The notes under the pieces are model-generated. The model was not told where the DNA came from. It ran no database searches and saw nothing but the letters and a program-made list of their open reading frames with translations. Source: Streptomyces olivaceoviridis (GTDB lineage Bacteria; Actinomycetota; Actinomycetes; Streptomycetales; Streptomycetaceae). Taken from it: a DNA stretch of 64,000 nt. Location of the stretch: contig NZ_BMUI01000021.1 in NCBI RefSeq assembly GCF_014650115.1, positions 85,993-149,992 on the forward strand, given 5' to 3'. The position numbers and the translations under genes were made by a program. Shown here in pieces: positions 7,752 to 15,660 of the stretch; positions within the stretch are counted from its first letter, which is position 1; every line of letters begins with the position of its first letter.

Positions 7752-9143
7752 ATGGCCACGACCGCAGACGTGCACCCCGTCGACGAGATACCCCCGGTAC
7801 GACAGCTCGCCGCCTTCGGGTTGCAGCACGTGCTCGCGATGTACGCCGGCGCCGTCGCCGTGCCGTTGATCGTGGGCGGCGCGCTGAAGCTGTCGCCCGC
7901 CGACCTGGCGTATCTGATCACCGCGGACCTGCTGGTGTGCGGCATCGCCACGCTGATCCAGTGCGTCGGCTTCTGGCGGTTCGGGGTCCGGCTGCCGATC
8001 ATGCAGGGGTGCACGTTCGCCGCCGTGTCACCGATGGTGCTCATCGGGACGGCGGGGGGCGGACTGCCCGCGATCTACGGCTCGGTGATCGTCGCCGGGC
8101 TGGCCATCATGCTGCTCGCGCCGCTCTTCGGCCGGCTGCTGCGCTTCTTCCCGCCGCTGGTGACCGGCACGGTGATCCTGATCATCGGGGTCTCGCTGCT
8201 GCCGGTCGCGGGCAACTGGGCGGCGGGCGGCGCCGGGGCGAAGGACTTCGGGGAGCCGAGGAACCTGGCACTGGCGGGCTTCGTGCTGGCCGTGGTGCTC
8301 GGCGTGCAGCGGTTCGCACCCGCCTTCCTCTCCCGGATCGCCGTGCTCCTCGGCATCGCGGCCGGTCTGGCGGTCGCCGTGCCGTTCGGGTTCACCGACT
8401 TCAGCGGGGTCGGGGACGCCGACTGGGTGGGCGTCAGTACGCCGTTCCACTTCGGGGCGCCGCGATTCCGCTTGTCCGCGATCGTGTCCATGCTGGTCGT
8501 CGCCCTGGTCACCATGACCGAGACGACGGGTGACCTGATCGCCGTCGGTGAGCTGACCGGGCGGAAGGTCGAGCCGCGCCCCCTCGCCGACGGGCTGCGC
8601 GCGGACGGCCTGTCGACCGTGCTGGGCGGGGTGTTCAACACCTTCCCGTACACGGCGTACGCGCAGAACGTGGGCCTGGTCGGCATGACCCGGGTGCGCA
8701 GCCGCTGGGTGGTGGCGGCGGCCGGCGGGATCCTGGTGCTGCTCGGTCTGCTGCCCAAGCTGGGCGCGGTGGTCGCGGCGATCCCGGCGCCGGTGCTCGG
8801 CGGGGCCGGCCTGGTGATGTTCGGGACGGTCGCGGCGAGCGGGCTGCGGACGCTGGCCCGGGTCGGCTTCAAGGGCAACGACGACCTGACCGTGGTGGCC
8901 GTCTCGGTGGCGATCGGCCTGCTGCCGGTGGGCGTGCCCACGGTGTACGCGAAGTTCCCGGACTGGTTCCAGACGGTGATGAACAGCGGCATCAGCGCGG
9001 GCTGCCTGTCCGCGATCGTGCTGAACCTGCTCTTCAACCACCTTCCGGTGAAGCGGGGTTCAGCCGCCGGCGCGCAGTCGGCCGGACTGCCGGTCGGCGG
9101 CGGCGAGGAGGCTGTCGAGCAGCCCCGGGAAAAGGCCGTCTAG
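7752..9143 (+). CDS. NCS2-family nucleobase:cation symporter (uracil/xanthine/urate permease)
   Basis: A 463-residue permease with 12-14 hydrophobic helices. Diagnostic NCS2 motifs are ETTGD near residue 256 (substrate and proton coupling) and NTFPYTAYAQNVGLV near residues 296-310. The N-terminal GLQHVLAMYAGAVAVPLI block is also typical. The QNVG form leans toward xanthine or urate transporters rather than uracil, but this is a weak inference. ATG 7752 follows a GGAG-containing spacer. The last 84 bases overlap the 3' end of the convergent ArsR gene, so both C-termini are coded on opposite strands of the same DNA. Confidence 0.9.
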   Translation: MATTADVHPVDEIPPVRQLAAFGLQHVLAMYAGAVAVPLIVGGALKLSPADLAYLITADLLVCGIATLIQCVGFWRFGVRLPIMQGCTFAAVSPMVLIGTAGGGLPAIYGSVIVAGLAIMLLAPLFGRLLRFFPPLVTGTVILIIGVSLLPVAGNWAAGGAGAKDFGEPRNLALAGFVLAVVLGVQRFAPAFLSRIAVLLGIAAGLAVAVPFGFTDFSGVGDADWVGVSTPFHFGAPRFRLSAIVSMLVVALVTMTETTGDLIAVGELTGRKVEPRPLADGLRADGLSTVLGGVFNTFPYTAYAQNVGLVGMTRVRSRWVVAAAGGILVLLGLLPKLGAVVAAIPAPVLGGAGLVMFGTVAASGLRTLARVGFKGNDDLTVVAVSVAIGLLPVGVPTVYAKFPDWFQTVMNSGISAGCLSAIVLNLLFNHLPVKRGSAAGAQSAGLPVGGGEEAVEQPREKAV

Positions 9144-9419
9144 ATCGTCCCGGCGCAGGCCGTTCATCTTGGCCGTGCCCCGGTAGACCTGCCGGATGAC
9201 CCCGCTCTCCCGCAGCACCCGGAAGTGGTGCGTGCTGGTGGACTTGGTGACCGGCAGGTCGAACTGCGAGCAGGTCAACTCCGCTTCCCGTACCGCGAGT
9301 TCGCGCACGATCTGGAGCCGCATCGGGTCGGAGAGCGCGTGCAGCACGGACTCCAGCCGGATCTGTTCCCGTTCCGGATGCGGCAGCGCACGGCCGGCGG
9401 TGGCGGTGTCGGTCACCAC
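9060..9419 (-). CDS. ArsR-family winged-helix regulator
   Basis: A 119-residue regulator with a single winged helix-turn-helix domain. It has the ArsR hallmarks HALSDPMRLQIVRELA, CSQFDLPVTKSTSTHHFRVLRESG and IRQVYRGTAK. The GTG at 9417-9419 is chosen because GAGGAAGG lies just upstream; the frame continues open to 9653 but that part would overlap the divergent oxidoreductase. A cysteine (in TCSQFD) precedes the recognition helix, so redox or thiol sensing is possible. It is divergent from the flavin oxidoreductase, its most likely target. The shared spacer holds inverted and direct repeats. The 3' end overlaps the permease gene by 84 bases. Confidence 0.88.
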   Translation of the reverse strand: MVTDTATAGRALPHPEREQIRLESVLHALSDPMRLQIVRELAVREAELTCSQFDLPVTKSTSTHHFRVLRESGVIRQVYRGTAKMNGLRRDDLDGLFPGLLDSLLAAADRQSGRLRAGG

Positions 9420-9459
9420 GACTGCCCCTTCCTCGCAAGAAGCTCGACTGTCTGCATTG

Positions 9460-9498
9460 TACGAGAGCCATCGTAGTTTGACATCCATCGTAGTACGA
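9460..9498. promoter_or_regulatory. Paired TACGA/TCGTA operators between arsR-type and oxidoreductase genes
   Basis: TACGA-6-TCGTA (9460-9475) and TCGTA-1-TACGA (9488-9498) are two inverted repeats. CCATCGTAGT is also directly repeated at 9468-9477 and 9485-9494. They fill the divergent spacer, as expected for an ArsR-family operator controlling both genes. Confidence 0.6.
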
Positions 9499-9546
9499 GG
9501 AGTACCGTACGAACCGATCAGCGGTCCGTGACGAATGGAGTACGTC

Positions 9547-10626
9547 GTGAGTGCGCTCTTCGAGCCCATCACCCTGCGCGAAGTGACCATCCCGAACCGG
9601 GTGTGGATGCCCCCGATGTGCCAGTACTCGGCCGACCCGGAGGGGCCGCTCACCGGTGCTCCGAACGACTGGCACTTCGCGCACTACGCGGCGCGGGCCG
9701 CCGGCGGCACCGGCCTGATCGTGGTGGAGGCCACCGCGGTCTCGCCCGAGGGCCGGATCTCCCCGTACGACCTCGGGCTGTGGAACGACACCCAGGTGGA
9801 GGCCTTCCGCCGGATCACCCGCTTCCTCACCGCCCAGGGCACCGTGCCGGCGGTCCAGATCGGCCACAGCGGCCGCAAGGCGTCCACCGACCGGCCGTGG
9901 AAGGGCGGCGCGCCCGTCGGACCGGAGGCGCACGGCTGGCAGCCGCTCGCCCCGAGCGCACTGCCGTTCGACGAACGCCACCCGGTCCCCAACGAGTTGA
10001 CGATGGACCAGATCACCGAGGTCGTCGGCCAGTTCACCGCCACCGCGCGCCGGGCGCTCGCCGCGGGGTTCGAGGCCGTCGAGATCCACGGTGCCCACGG
10101 CTACCTGATCAACGAGTTCCTCTCCCCGCACTCCAACCACCGCACCGACGCCTACGGCGGCTCCTACGAGAACCGCACCCGGTTCGCCCTGGAGGTCGTG
10201 GACGCCGTGCGGGAGGTGTGGCCCGCGGACAAGCCGGTCTTCTTCCGCGTCTCGGCCACCGACTGGCTCCAGGGCGGCGGCTGGACCCCCGAGGACACGG
10301 TCCGCTTCGCCCGCGACCTGCACGCCCACGGTGTCGACCTGCTCGACGTCTCCACCGGCGGGAACGCCGCCGGCGTCTCCATCCCGACCGGGCCGGGCTA
10401 CCAGGTCCCGTTCGCCGCCCGGGTGAAGGCCGAGACCCCGATGCCGGTCGCCGCGGTGGGCCTGATCACCGAGCCCGAGCAGGCCGAGAAGATCGTGGCG
10501 AACGGCGAGGCGGACGTGGTCCTGCTCGGCCGGGAACTCCTGCGCAACCCGTCCTGGGCCCGCCAGGCGGCACGCGAGCTGAAGGCAGGGATCCGGGTCC
10601 CGGACCAGTACCACCGCTCGGTCTGA
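9547..10626 (+). CDS. Old-yellow-enzyme family NADH:flavin oxidoreductase (YqjM-like)
   Basis: A 359-residue FMN-dependent TIM-barrel ene-reductase of the YqjM class. Cys25 in MPPMCQYS is the redox-tuning cysteine of that class. QIGHSGRKAS contributes to FMN binding, and EIHGAHGYLINEFLSP supplies the His181/His184 substrate pair, followed by NHRTDAYGG. The enzyme would reduce activated C=C bonds at NAD(P)H expense, often in detoxification. GTG 9547 with GGAG at 9537-9540 is a better start than ATG 9535, which carries no ribosome binding site. The divergent ArsR regulator and the repeats between them suggest inducible expression. Confidence 0.9.
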   Translation: MSALFEPITLREVTIPNRVWMPPMCQYSADPEGPLTGAPNDWHFAHYAARAAGGTGLIVVEATAVSPEGRISPYDLGLWNDTQVEAFRRITRFLTAQGTVPAVQIGHSGRKASTDRPWKGGAPVGPEAHGWQPLAPSALPFDERHPVPNELTMDQITEVVGQFTATARRALAAGFEAVEIHGAHGYLINEFLSPHSNHRTDAYGGSYENRTRFALEVVDAVREVWPADKPVFFRVSATDWLQGGGWTPEDTVRFARDLHAHGVDLLDVSTGGNAAGVSIPTGPGYQVPFAARVKAETPMPVAAVGLITEPEQAEKIVANGEADVVLLGRELLRNPSWARQAARELKAGIRVPDQYHRSV

Positions 10627-10633
10627 GCCGGGG

Positions 10634-10661
10634 CCGCCGGGCCGGTTCCCCGGCCCGGCGG
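10634..10661. terminator. Bidirectional terminator hairpin
   Basis: A perfect 12-bp stem, CCGCCGGGCCGG / CCGGCCCGGCGG, with a TTCC loop. It sits in the 41-base gap between the convergent oxidoreductase and P-type ATPase genes. Confidence 0.8.
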
Positions 10662-10667
10662 TGCGGG

Positions 10668-13600
10668 TCAGACCGGCAGCAGCCGCCCGACGGTCCGCTC
10701 CAGCCGGGGCAGTGTGCGCTGGCCGGCCAGGGCGAGGACGATCGCGGCCACGACACCCGCCCAGGCGACCGGGCCGAGCGGGGTGCAGCCGAAGACGCGG
10801 CTGATGCCCGGGGTCTGGACCACGGCCACCAGGGCCAGCGCCGAGCCCAGCGAGGTGATCTGCACCAGGCGGCTGTCGCGCCGGTCCAGCAGGGTCTGCA
10901 CCAGCTGGGTGCCGACCACCCCGCACAGCGCCATGGTGCTGGAGCGGCGGGCGGTGCCCGGTGTGAAACGGCCGATCAGCCAGGCCGCGAGCGCGCCCAG
11001 GCAGGTGGTCAGGGCCCGGTGCCGGATCTGCCGCAGCAGGGGATCGCCCAGCACTCCGGCGGCCTCCTCCACATGGCCCAGGTCCGCCTCGCCCTCCTTC
11101 TCGGTCACCGCCACCGCCATCGACGGGAACAGGTCGGTGAAGAGGTTCACCATGAGCATCTGCCGGGTGGACAGCGGCGCCCGGCCGGACAGCAGCGTGC
11201 CGAGGATGCCGAACCCGACCTCGCCCGCGTTGCCGCCGATCAGGATGGCGATCGCGTCGGCCACGCTGTGCCACAGCGCGCGGCCCTCGCCGACCGCGTC
11301 GATCAGCACCGTCATGTCGTCGTCGGTCAGCACGATGTCCGCGGCGTTGCGCGCGGCGGCCGACCCGCGCGCGTTGATGCCGACGCCGATGTCGGCCGCG
11401 CGGATGGCCGCGGCGTCGTTGGCGCCGTCGCCGACCATGCCGACCACCCGGCCCGCGTCCCGCAGCGCCTCCACGACCTGGAGCTTCTGCTCGGGCGCCA
11501 CCCGGGCCACCACGCCCGCGTCGCGCAGCATCCGGGCCCGGGACGCGCGGTCGGCCGCGGCCAGCTCGTCGCCGGTGACCACCACGGTGTCCTCCGGCCA
11601 GCCCAGGTCGGCGGCGATGGCCCGCGCGGTCTGCGGATGGTCGCCGGTGAGCATGACCGGTCGTACGCCCGCCGCGTTCAGCCCGTTCACCAGCGCCGTG
11701 GAGGTCTGGCGCGGTACGTCGGACAGCGCCAGCAGACCGATGAACTCCAGTTCCTGAAGCGGCTGTTCGAGGGCGTCGGACTCCTGCTCCCCCGCGCCGA
11801 GCCGGCGTTCGGCCACCGCGAGGACCCGCAGACCGGCCCCGGCCAGCGTGTGCGCGGAGTCGGAGGCGTGCGCCGGCAGGCCGGGGCAGGCGGGCAGCAC
11901 GGTCTCCGGGGCGCCCTTGACCACCAGGACGGCCGGGCCGTCCCCGCTCCGGCCGACGGCGGCGGCGTACCCGCGCGCGGCCTCGAACGGCAGGTCGGCG
12001 AGCTGGGTCCAGTCGGGGTCGGGCGGCGCCGCGGTCAGCACGGCCTCGTCGGTGGCGTGCACCGGCCGGTCGGAGTCGCCGTTCAGCCGCGGGCAGGCCC
12101 GCGCGGCGGCCCGGATCGTCTCCTCGGAGCCGGCGTCGTCCACCGCGCGGACCGTGCCCCCGGCGTCGGAGGTGCGCACCAGCCGCAGCCGGTTCTCGGT
12201 GAGCGTGCCGGTCTTGTCGAAGCAGATGGTGTCCATGCGGCCCAGCGCCTCCAGGGTGCGCGGGGTGCGCACCAGGACACCGCCCCGGCTCAGCCGCCGA
12301 GCGGCCGCCAGCTGCGCGACCGTCGCCACCAGCGGCAGCCCTTCCGGTACGGCCGCCACGGCCACCGCCACCCCGCCGCTGACCGCCTCGCGGATCGGGG
12401 TGCCGCGCAGCAGCGCCAGCCCCGTCACCGCGGCGCCGCCCGCCAGCGTCAACGGCAGTGCCTTGCGGGTGAGTTCCTGGAGCCTGGCCTGGACGCCGGC
12501 GGCCGGGGGCGTACGGGCGGCGAGGTGCACGGCACGGGCGGCCTCGGTGCGGTCGCCGGTGTCGACGACGATGGCCCGGGCGTCGCCCGCCACCACGGTC
12601 GTGCCCTCGAAGAGCATGCACCGCCGGTCGGCCACCGGGGCGTGCGGGGTGGGGTCCGTCTGCTTCTCCACCGGCAGCGACTCCCCGGTCAGGGCGGACT
12701 CGTCCACCTCCAGGCCCTCCTGCCACAGCAGCCGGGCGTCGGCGGGCACCACGTCGTCCGTCTTGAGCTGGATCACGTCGCCCGGCCGGAGCTTGCCCGC
12801 CTCCACCGTGCGGGTGCCGCCGGCCGGGGCCTCGGTCTCCGGCGGCACCAGGCGCGCCCTCTGCTTCTGCTCCGCGACGAGCCCGGACAGCGCCCGCTCG
12901 GCCCGCAACCGCTGGATGCCGCCGACCAGGGCGTTCAGGTCGAGGGCGCCGACGACGAGCAGCGCGTCCATGACGGAGCCGAGGATCGCCGACGCGGCCG
13001 AACCGACGGCCAGGACCGGGGTGAGCGGGTCCTGGAGTTCGCCGCGGACGGCGCGGCCGAGCCGGTAGGACCAGCGGGCGGGCGCAATGACCGGATGCCG
13101 GCCGACGCCCTCGGCCGCCTTGCGCATCCGGGTGCCCAGCCCGCCGAACGGGCCGGTCTCGGCGGCCGGTTCGTGGGCCAGCCGGTCACGGGCCTCGTCC
13201 GGGTCCAGCTCGTGCCAGTGCACCCGGGGGCGCGGGTGCGGGGAGCGGGCCGCCGCCACGCCCAGTGCGGACCGCATCCCGGACAGCAGGGCCAGGGCGG
13301 CGCCGGCGTCGACGGGTGCGTGCCGGAGCCCCGGCAGCACGGACCGGCGGCCACGTCCGCCGCCGGACTCGCCGACGGCGACGAGCAGCCCGGACAGCGC
13401 GGCACCGGAGCGGGCCAGGGTCTGGGCCCGGTGGCCGACCCGGCGGGCGGCCGGGACCGCGGTCAGCACCCGCCACACGTCGGGCAGGCCGTGCAGGGCG
13501 AGGATGTCCGCGCCCCAGACCACCGCCGCGTCCCGGTCGGTCAGGGCGAGCGCGACATCGGCGGCCCGCAGGGCGTCCAGCACGTCGTGCTCCTCGGCCG

Positions 13601-14966
13601 TGCGGACCCGGGCGGCCACCAGGACGGCGCCCTCGTCGCCACGCGCCTCGTACACGACGTCGTCCAGCGGCCTGCGGGCGTCGACGACCTGGTCGGCGAG
13701 GCCGGTGAAGTCCTCCAGGGCCGGGTCGTCCACGAGGACGACCCGGAGCCCGGCCCGGCGGGCCGCGTCCAGCACCGGTTCGGCCCACGGGTCGGCCTCG
13801 CCTTCCTCCGTGCGCAGCGCACTCGGGTGCAGGACGACCGTGCCGGCCATCTCCAGCTGGCGCAGCCGCTCCGGGGCGCGGACCAGCACGCCGGTGCGGG
13901 CCAGGGCGGCGCTGAGCACGGCGTGGAAGGCGGCGGGACCGTAGCGGGCGGCCTTCGGGGAGCCGGCCAGCACCGCTTCGGCCGCCTCGGCGCCGTCGTG
14001 CTTGACCAGGAGGGTGGCCGCCGCGCCCAGGAGGCTGCCGGCGGAGGCGTGGGCCGCGTACTCCTGGGCCGGGGAGACGCGCAACGGCGGGCGCGGCGGG
14101 CCCTGCGCGGCGAGGCTGACGCGGTCGGGGGCGCACAACTGGTCGTGCACGGCGTCGAAGGCGGCCGAGCGGGCCACCGTCTCGGCGACCTGGCAGGCCC
14201 GCAGGGCGCCGTCGAGCACCAGGGAGGTGGGGGTCTGGCCGGCGCCGTGCACGGCGGCGTTCGCGCAGGCCAGCAGGAGGTCCATCCCGGAGTCGCCGAG
14301 CCGGGCGCGCAACCATGCGCGGGAACGCGGGTTCTCCCGCAGGAGCGTCACGGCCGCGGTCACCACCCGGGGCGAGGGCGGCAGCCGCAGCGCGTACGCG
14401 GTCAGCGCCACCGCGATCCCGGCGCCGTCGGCGGCGAGCGTCGCCACCGCCGCGCGCACCCCGGCCGGGTCGGCCGGGTGCGTGGTCTCCTCCACGTCCG
14501 CGCCCTCAAGGACGAGCCCGTGCCGCTCGGCGAGGGCGGCCGCGTGGTCCAGGACGCGGTCGGCGGCCTCCTCCTCGGTCACGGTCACCACCAGGCGGGC
14601 GAGTCCCTGGTCCCAGTAGGCGACGAGTACGTCGGGGTGCTCCGCCAGCGCCTCGGCCATCCGGCGCGCCAGGTGTTCGGTGCCGCCCGCGCGCCGCGCC
14701 TGCTCGCGTTCCAGGGGCCGTACCGCCAGGTGGGTGCGGGCCCCGGCCCGCCAGTGGTCACCGGAGCCGGGCAGCGCGTTGCGCGCCACCCGCCCCACAC
14801 GCGCGGCGGCGTCCAGGCCCCGCACACCGGCGCGCGCGGTTCCGGCGGCGACACCGGCGGCCAGTCCGACCGCCGGAACCGCCGGTGCCGCCGCCCGCGC
14901 GAGCAGGCGCTGCGCCGTCGGCAGCCAGCGGGCGGCGGGCGACGGCGCTGTCGGCAGACCGGGCAC
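10668..14966 (-). CDS. Giant CtpI-type cation-translocating P-type ATPase
   Basis: A 1432-residue ATPase, far longer than common 700-900-residue metal pumps. It resembles mycobacterial CtpI in size and layout. A long N-terminal region (residues 1-600) with degenerate heavy-metal-associated-like stretches and HAD-like repeats precedes the core. Core motifs are TGESLPVEK near residue 757, the membrane motif VPEGLP before the catalytic site, DKTGTLT with the phosphorylated Asp near residue 914, and GDGANDAAA near residue 1177. PEGLP in the membrane helix is the P2 (Ca-type) form rather than CPx, so the cargo is probably not a soft heavy metal. The GTG at 14966 is preceded by GGAGG. The gene lies nine bases after the small membrane protein gene and is likely co-transcribed with it. 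Confidence 0.88.
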   Translation of the reverse strand: MPGLPTAPSPAARWLPTAQRLLARAAAPAVPAVGLAAGVAAGTARAGVRGLDAAARVGRVARNALPGSGDHWRAGARTHLAVRPLEREQARRAGGTEHLARRMAEALAEHPDVLVAYWDQGLARLVVTVTEEEAADRVLDHAAALAERHGLVLEGADVEETTHPADPAGVRAAVATLAADGAGIAVALTAYALRLPPSPRVVTAAVTLLRENPRSRAWLRARLGDSGMDLLLACANAAVHGAGQTPTSLVLDGALRACQVAETVARSAAFDAVHDQLCAPDRVSLAAQGPPRPPLRVSPAQEYAAHASAGSLLGAAATLLVKHDGAEAAEAVLAGSPKAARYGPAAFHAVLSAALARTGVLVRAPERLRQLEMAGTVVLHPSALRTEEGEADPWAEPVLDAARRAGLRVVLVDDPALEDFTGLADQVVDARRPLDDVVYEARGDEGAVLVAARVRTAEEHDVLDALRAADVALALTDRDAAVVWGADILALHGLPDVWRVLTAVPAARRVGHRAQTLARSGAALSGLLVAVGESGGGRGRRSVLPGLRHAPVDAGAALALLSGMRSALGVAAARSPHPRPRVHWHELDPDEARDRLAHEPAAETGPFGGLGTRMRKAAEGVGRHPVIAPARWSYRLGRAVRGELQDPLTPVLAVGSAASAILGSVMDALLVVGALDLNALVGGIQRLRAERALSGLVAEQKQRARLVPPETEAPAGGTRTVEAGKLRPGDVIQLKTDDVVPADARLLWQEGLEVDESALTGESLPVEKQTDPTPHAPVADRRCMLFEGTTVVAGDARAIVVDTGDRTEAARAVHLAARTPPAAGVQARLQELTRKALPLTLAGGAAVTGLALLRGTPIREAVSGGVAVAVAAVPEGLPLVATVAQLAAARRLSRGGVLVRTPRTLEALGRMDTICFDKTGTLTENRLRLVRTSDAGGTVRAVDDAGSEETIRAAARACPRLNGDSDRPVHATDEAVLTAAPPDPDWTQLADLPFEAARGYAAAVGRSGDGPAVLVVKGAPETVLPACPGLPAHASDSAHTLAGAGLRVLAVAERRLGAGEQESDALEQPLQELEFIGLLALSDVPRQTSTALVNGLNAAGVRPVMLTGDHPQTARAIAADLGWPEDTVVVTGDELAAADRASRARMLRDAGVVARVAPEQKLQVVEALRDAGRVVGMVGDGANDAAAIRAADIGVGINARGSAAARNAADIVLTDDDMTVLIDAVGEGRALWHSVADAIAILIGGNAGEVGFGILGTLLSGRAPLSTRQMLMVNLFTDLFPSMAVAVTEKEGEADLGHVEEAAGVLGDPLLRQIRHRALTTCLGALAAWLIGRFTPGTARRSSTMALCGVVGTQLVQTLLDRRDSRLVQITSLGSALALVAVVQTPGISRVFGCTPLGPVAWAGVVAAIVLALAGQRTLPRLERTVGRLLPV

Positions 14967-14975
14967 ATGACCTCC

Positions 14976-15524
14976 TCAGAGCGTGGTGCGATCGGGGCGC
15001 GCGGTGGGTCCGTGGGAACCGGAGGACGTCTTGCCCGCCGACGCCCGCACACCGTGGGCGCCCTCGGGCGGGCCGGACGCGGGTGAGGTACCGGGCTCCT
15101 TGGCGGGCCCCGGCGCCGCGGTACCGACCGGCGCCTGGGTGCCCACGGCAGTCCCGGTGCCGGCCGCCTGGCCGGGACCGTGTTCCCCCCCGCCGGACCC
15201 GAGGGCCGCGGTGCCCGGGTCGTGCGCGGGTTCGGCGGGCGGGGCCGTCTCCGCGGCGCCCACCGGCTGAGCGGGCCGGGGCTGGGTGAGCCAGGCCACC
15301 GCCGCGCCGGTGAGGGCCACGGGCCACTCCACCACGCCCGCGGCGCCGAGCACGCCCGCTCCCGCGTAGACCGCCATGCGCCGACCGCGGGGCGAGACCG
15401 CGCCGACCTTGTCCAGTGTCTCCTCGGCGGCCCTGGTCACCGTTCCGGCGCCGGGCACCCTGCGCAGTACCGAGGCCGCGCCGCGCAGGGGCGCCGTGAG
15501 GGCCGACGACTTCTGCTCAGCCAT
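14976..15524 (-). CDS. Small membrane-anchored partner protein of the P-type ATPase
   Basis: A 182-residue protein. Residues 1-50 are basic and amphipathic (MAEQKSSALTAPL, then RRVPGAG). One or two hydrophobic segments cover about residues 53-83. The rest is a low-complexity Pro/Ala/Gly/Thr tail. ATG 15524 follows GAGGAG and is preferred over an upstream start at 15560. It ends nine bases before the ATPase gene, so the two form an operon. The arrangement suggests an accessory or regulatory subunit, but no domain is recognised and that role is inferred from position only. Confidence 0.7.
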   Translation of the reverse strand: MAEQKSSALTAPLRGAASVLRRVPGAGTVTRAAEETLDKVGAVSPRGRRMAVYAGAGVLGAAGVVEWPVALTGAAVAWLTQPRPAQPVGAAETAPPAEPAHDPGTAALGSGGGEHGPGQAAGTGTAVGTQAPVGTAAPGPAKEPGTSPASGPPEGAHGVRASAGKTSSGSHGPTARPDRTTL

Positions 15525-15611
15525 GACTCTCCTCGGGTGAGATCGTCTTGCGTGCCCCACCGAGTGCCCGCGACCGTGCTGGTCATCCCCTCCTTTCGCG
15601 GGGAAACCACT

Positions 15612-15625
15612 ATTTCCAAGGAAAT
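15612..15625. promoter_or_regulatory. ATTTCC-AA-GGAAAT palindrome upstream of the ATPase operon
   Basis: A 14-bp inverted repeat in an A+T-rich island, 88 bases before the start of the small membrane protein gene. It could be an operator for the leftward ATPase operon. Confidence 0.35.
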
Positions 15626-15660
15626 GTCATGAATCCCTTCGGCGCCACCCGCCCCACCCG

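Noticed and set aside
9034..12726. A 1230-codon open frame on the - strand
   Set aside because: It overlaps the ATPase in another frame, then runs antisense to the oxidoreductase and permease. Its composition is typical of a shadow frame; only a few ArsR- and ATPase-like words appear out of frame.
9528..15086. An 1852-codon open frame on the + strand opposite the P-type ATPase
   Set aside because: It is the antisense shadow of the ATPase and runs through the oxidoreductase in the wrong frame. No domain is recognisable.
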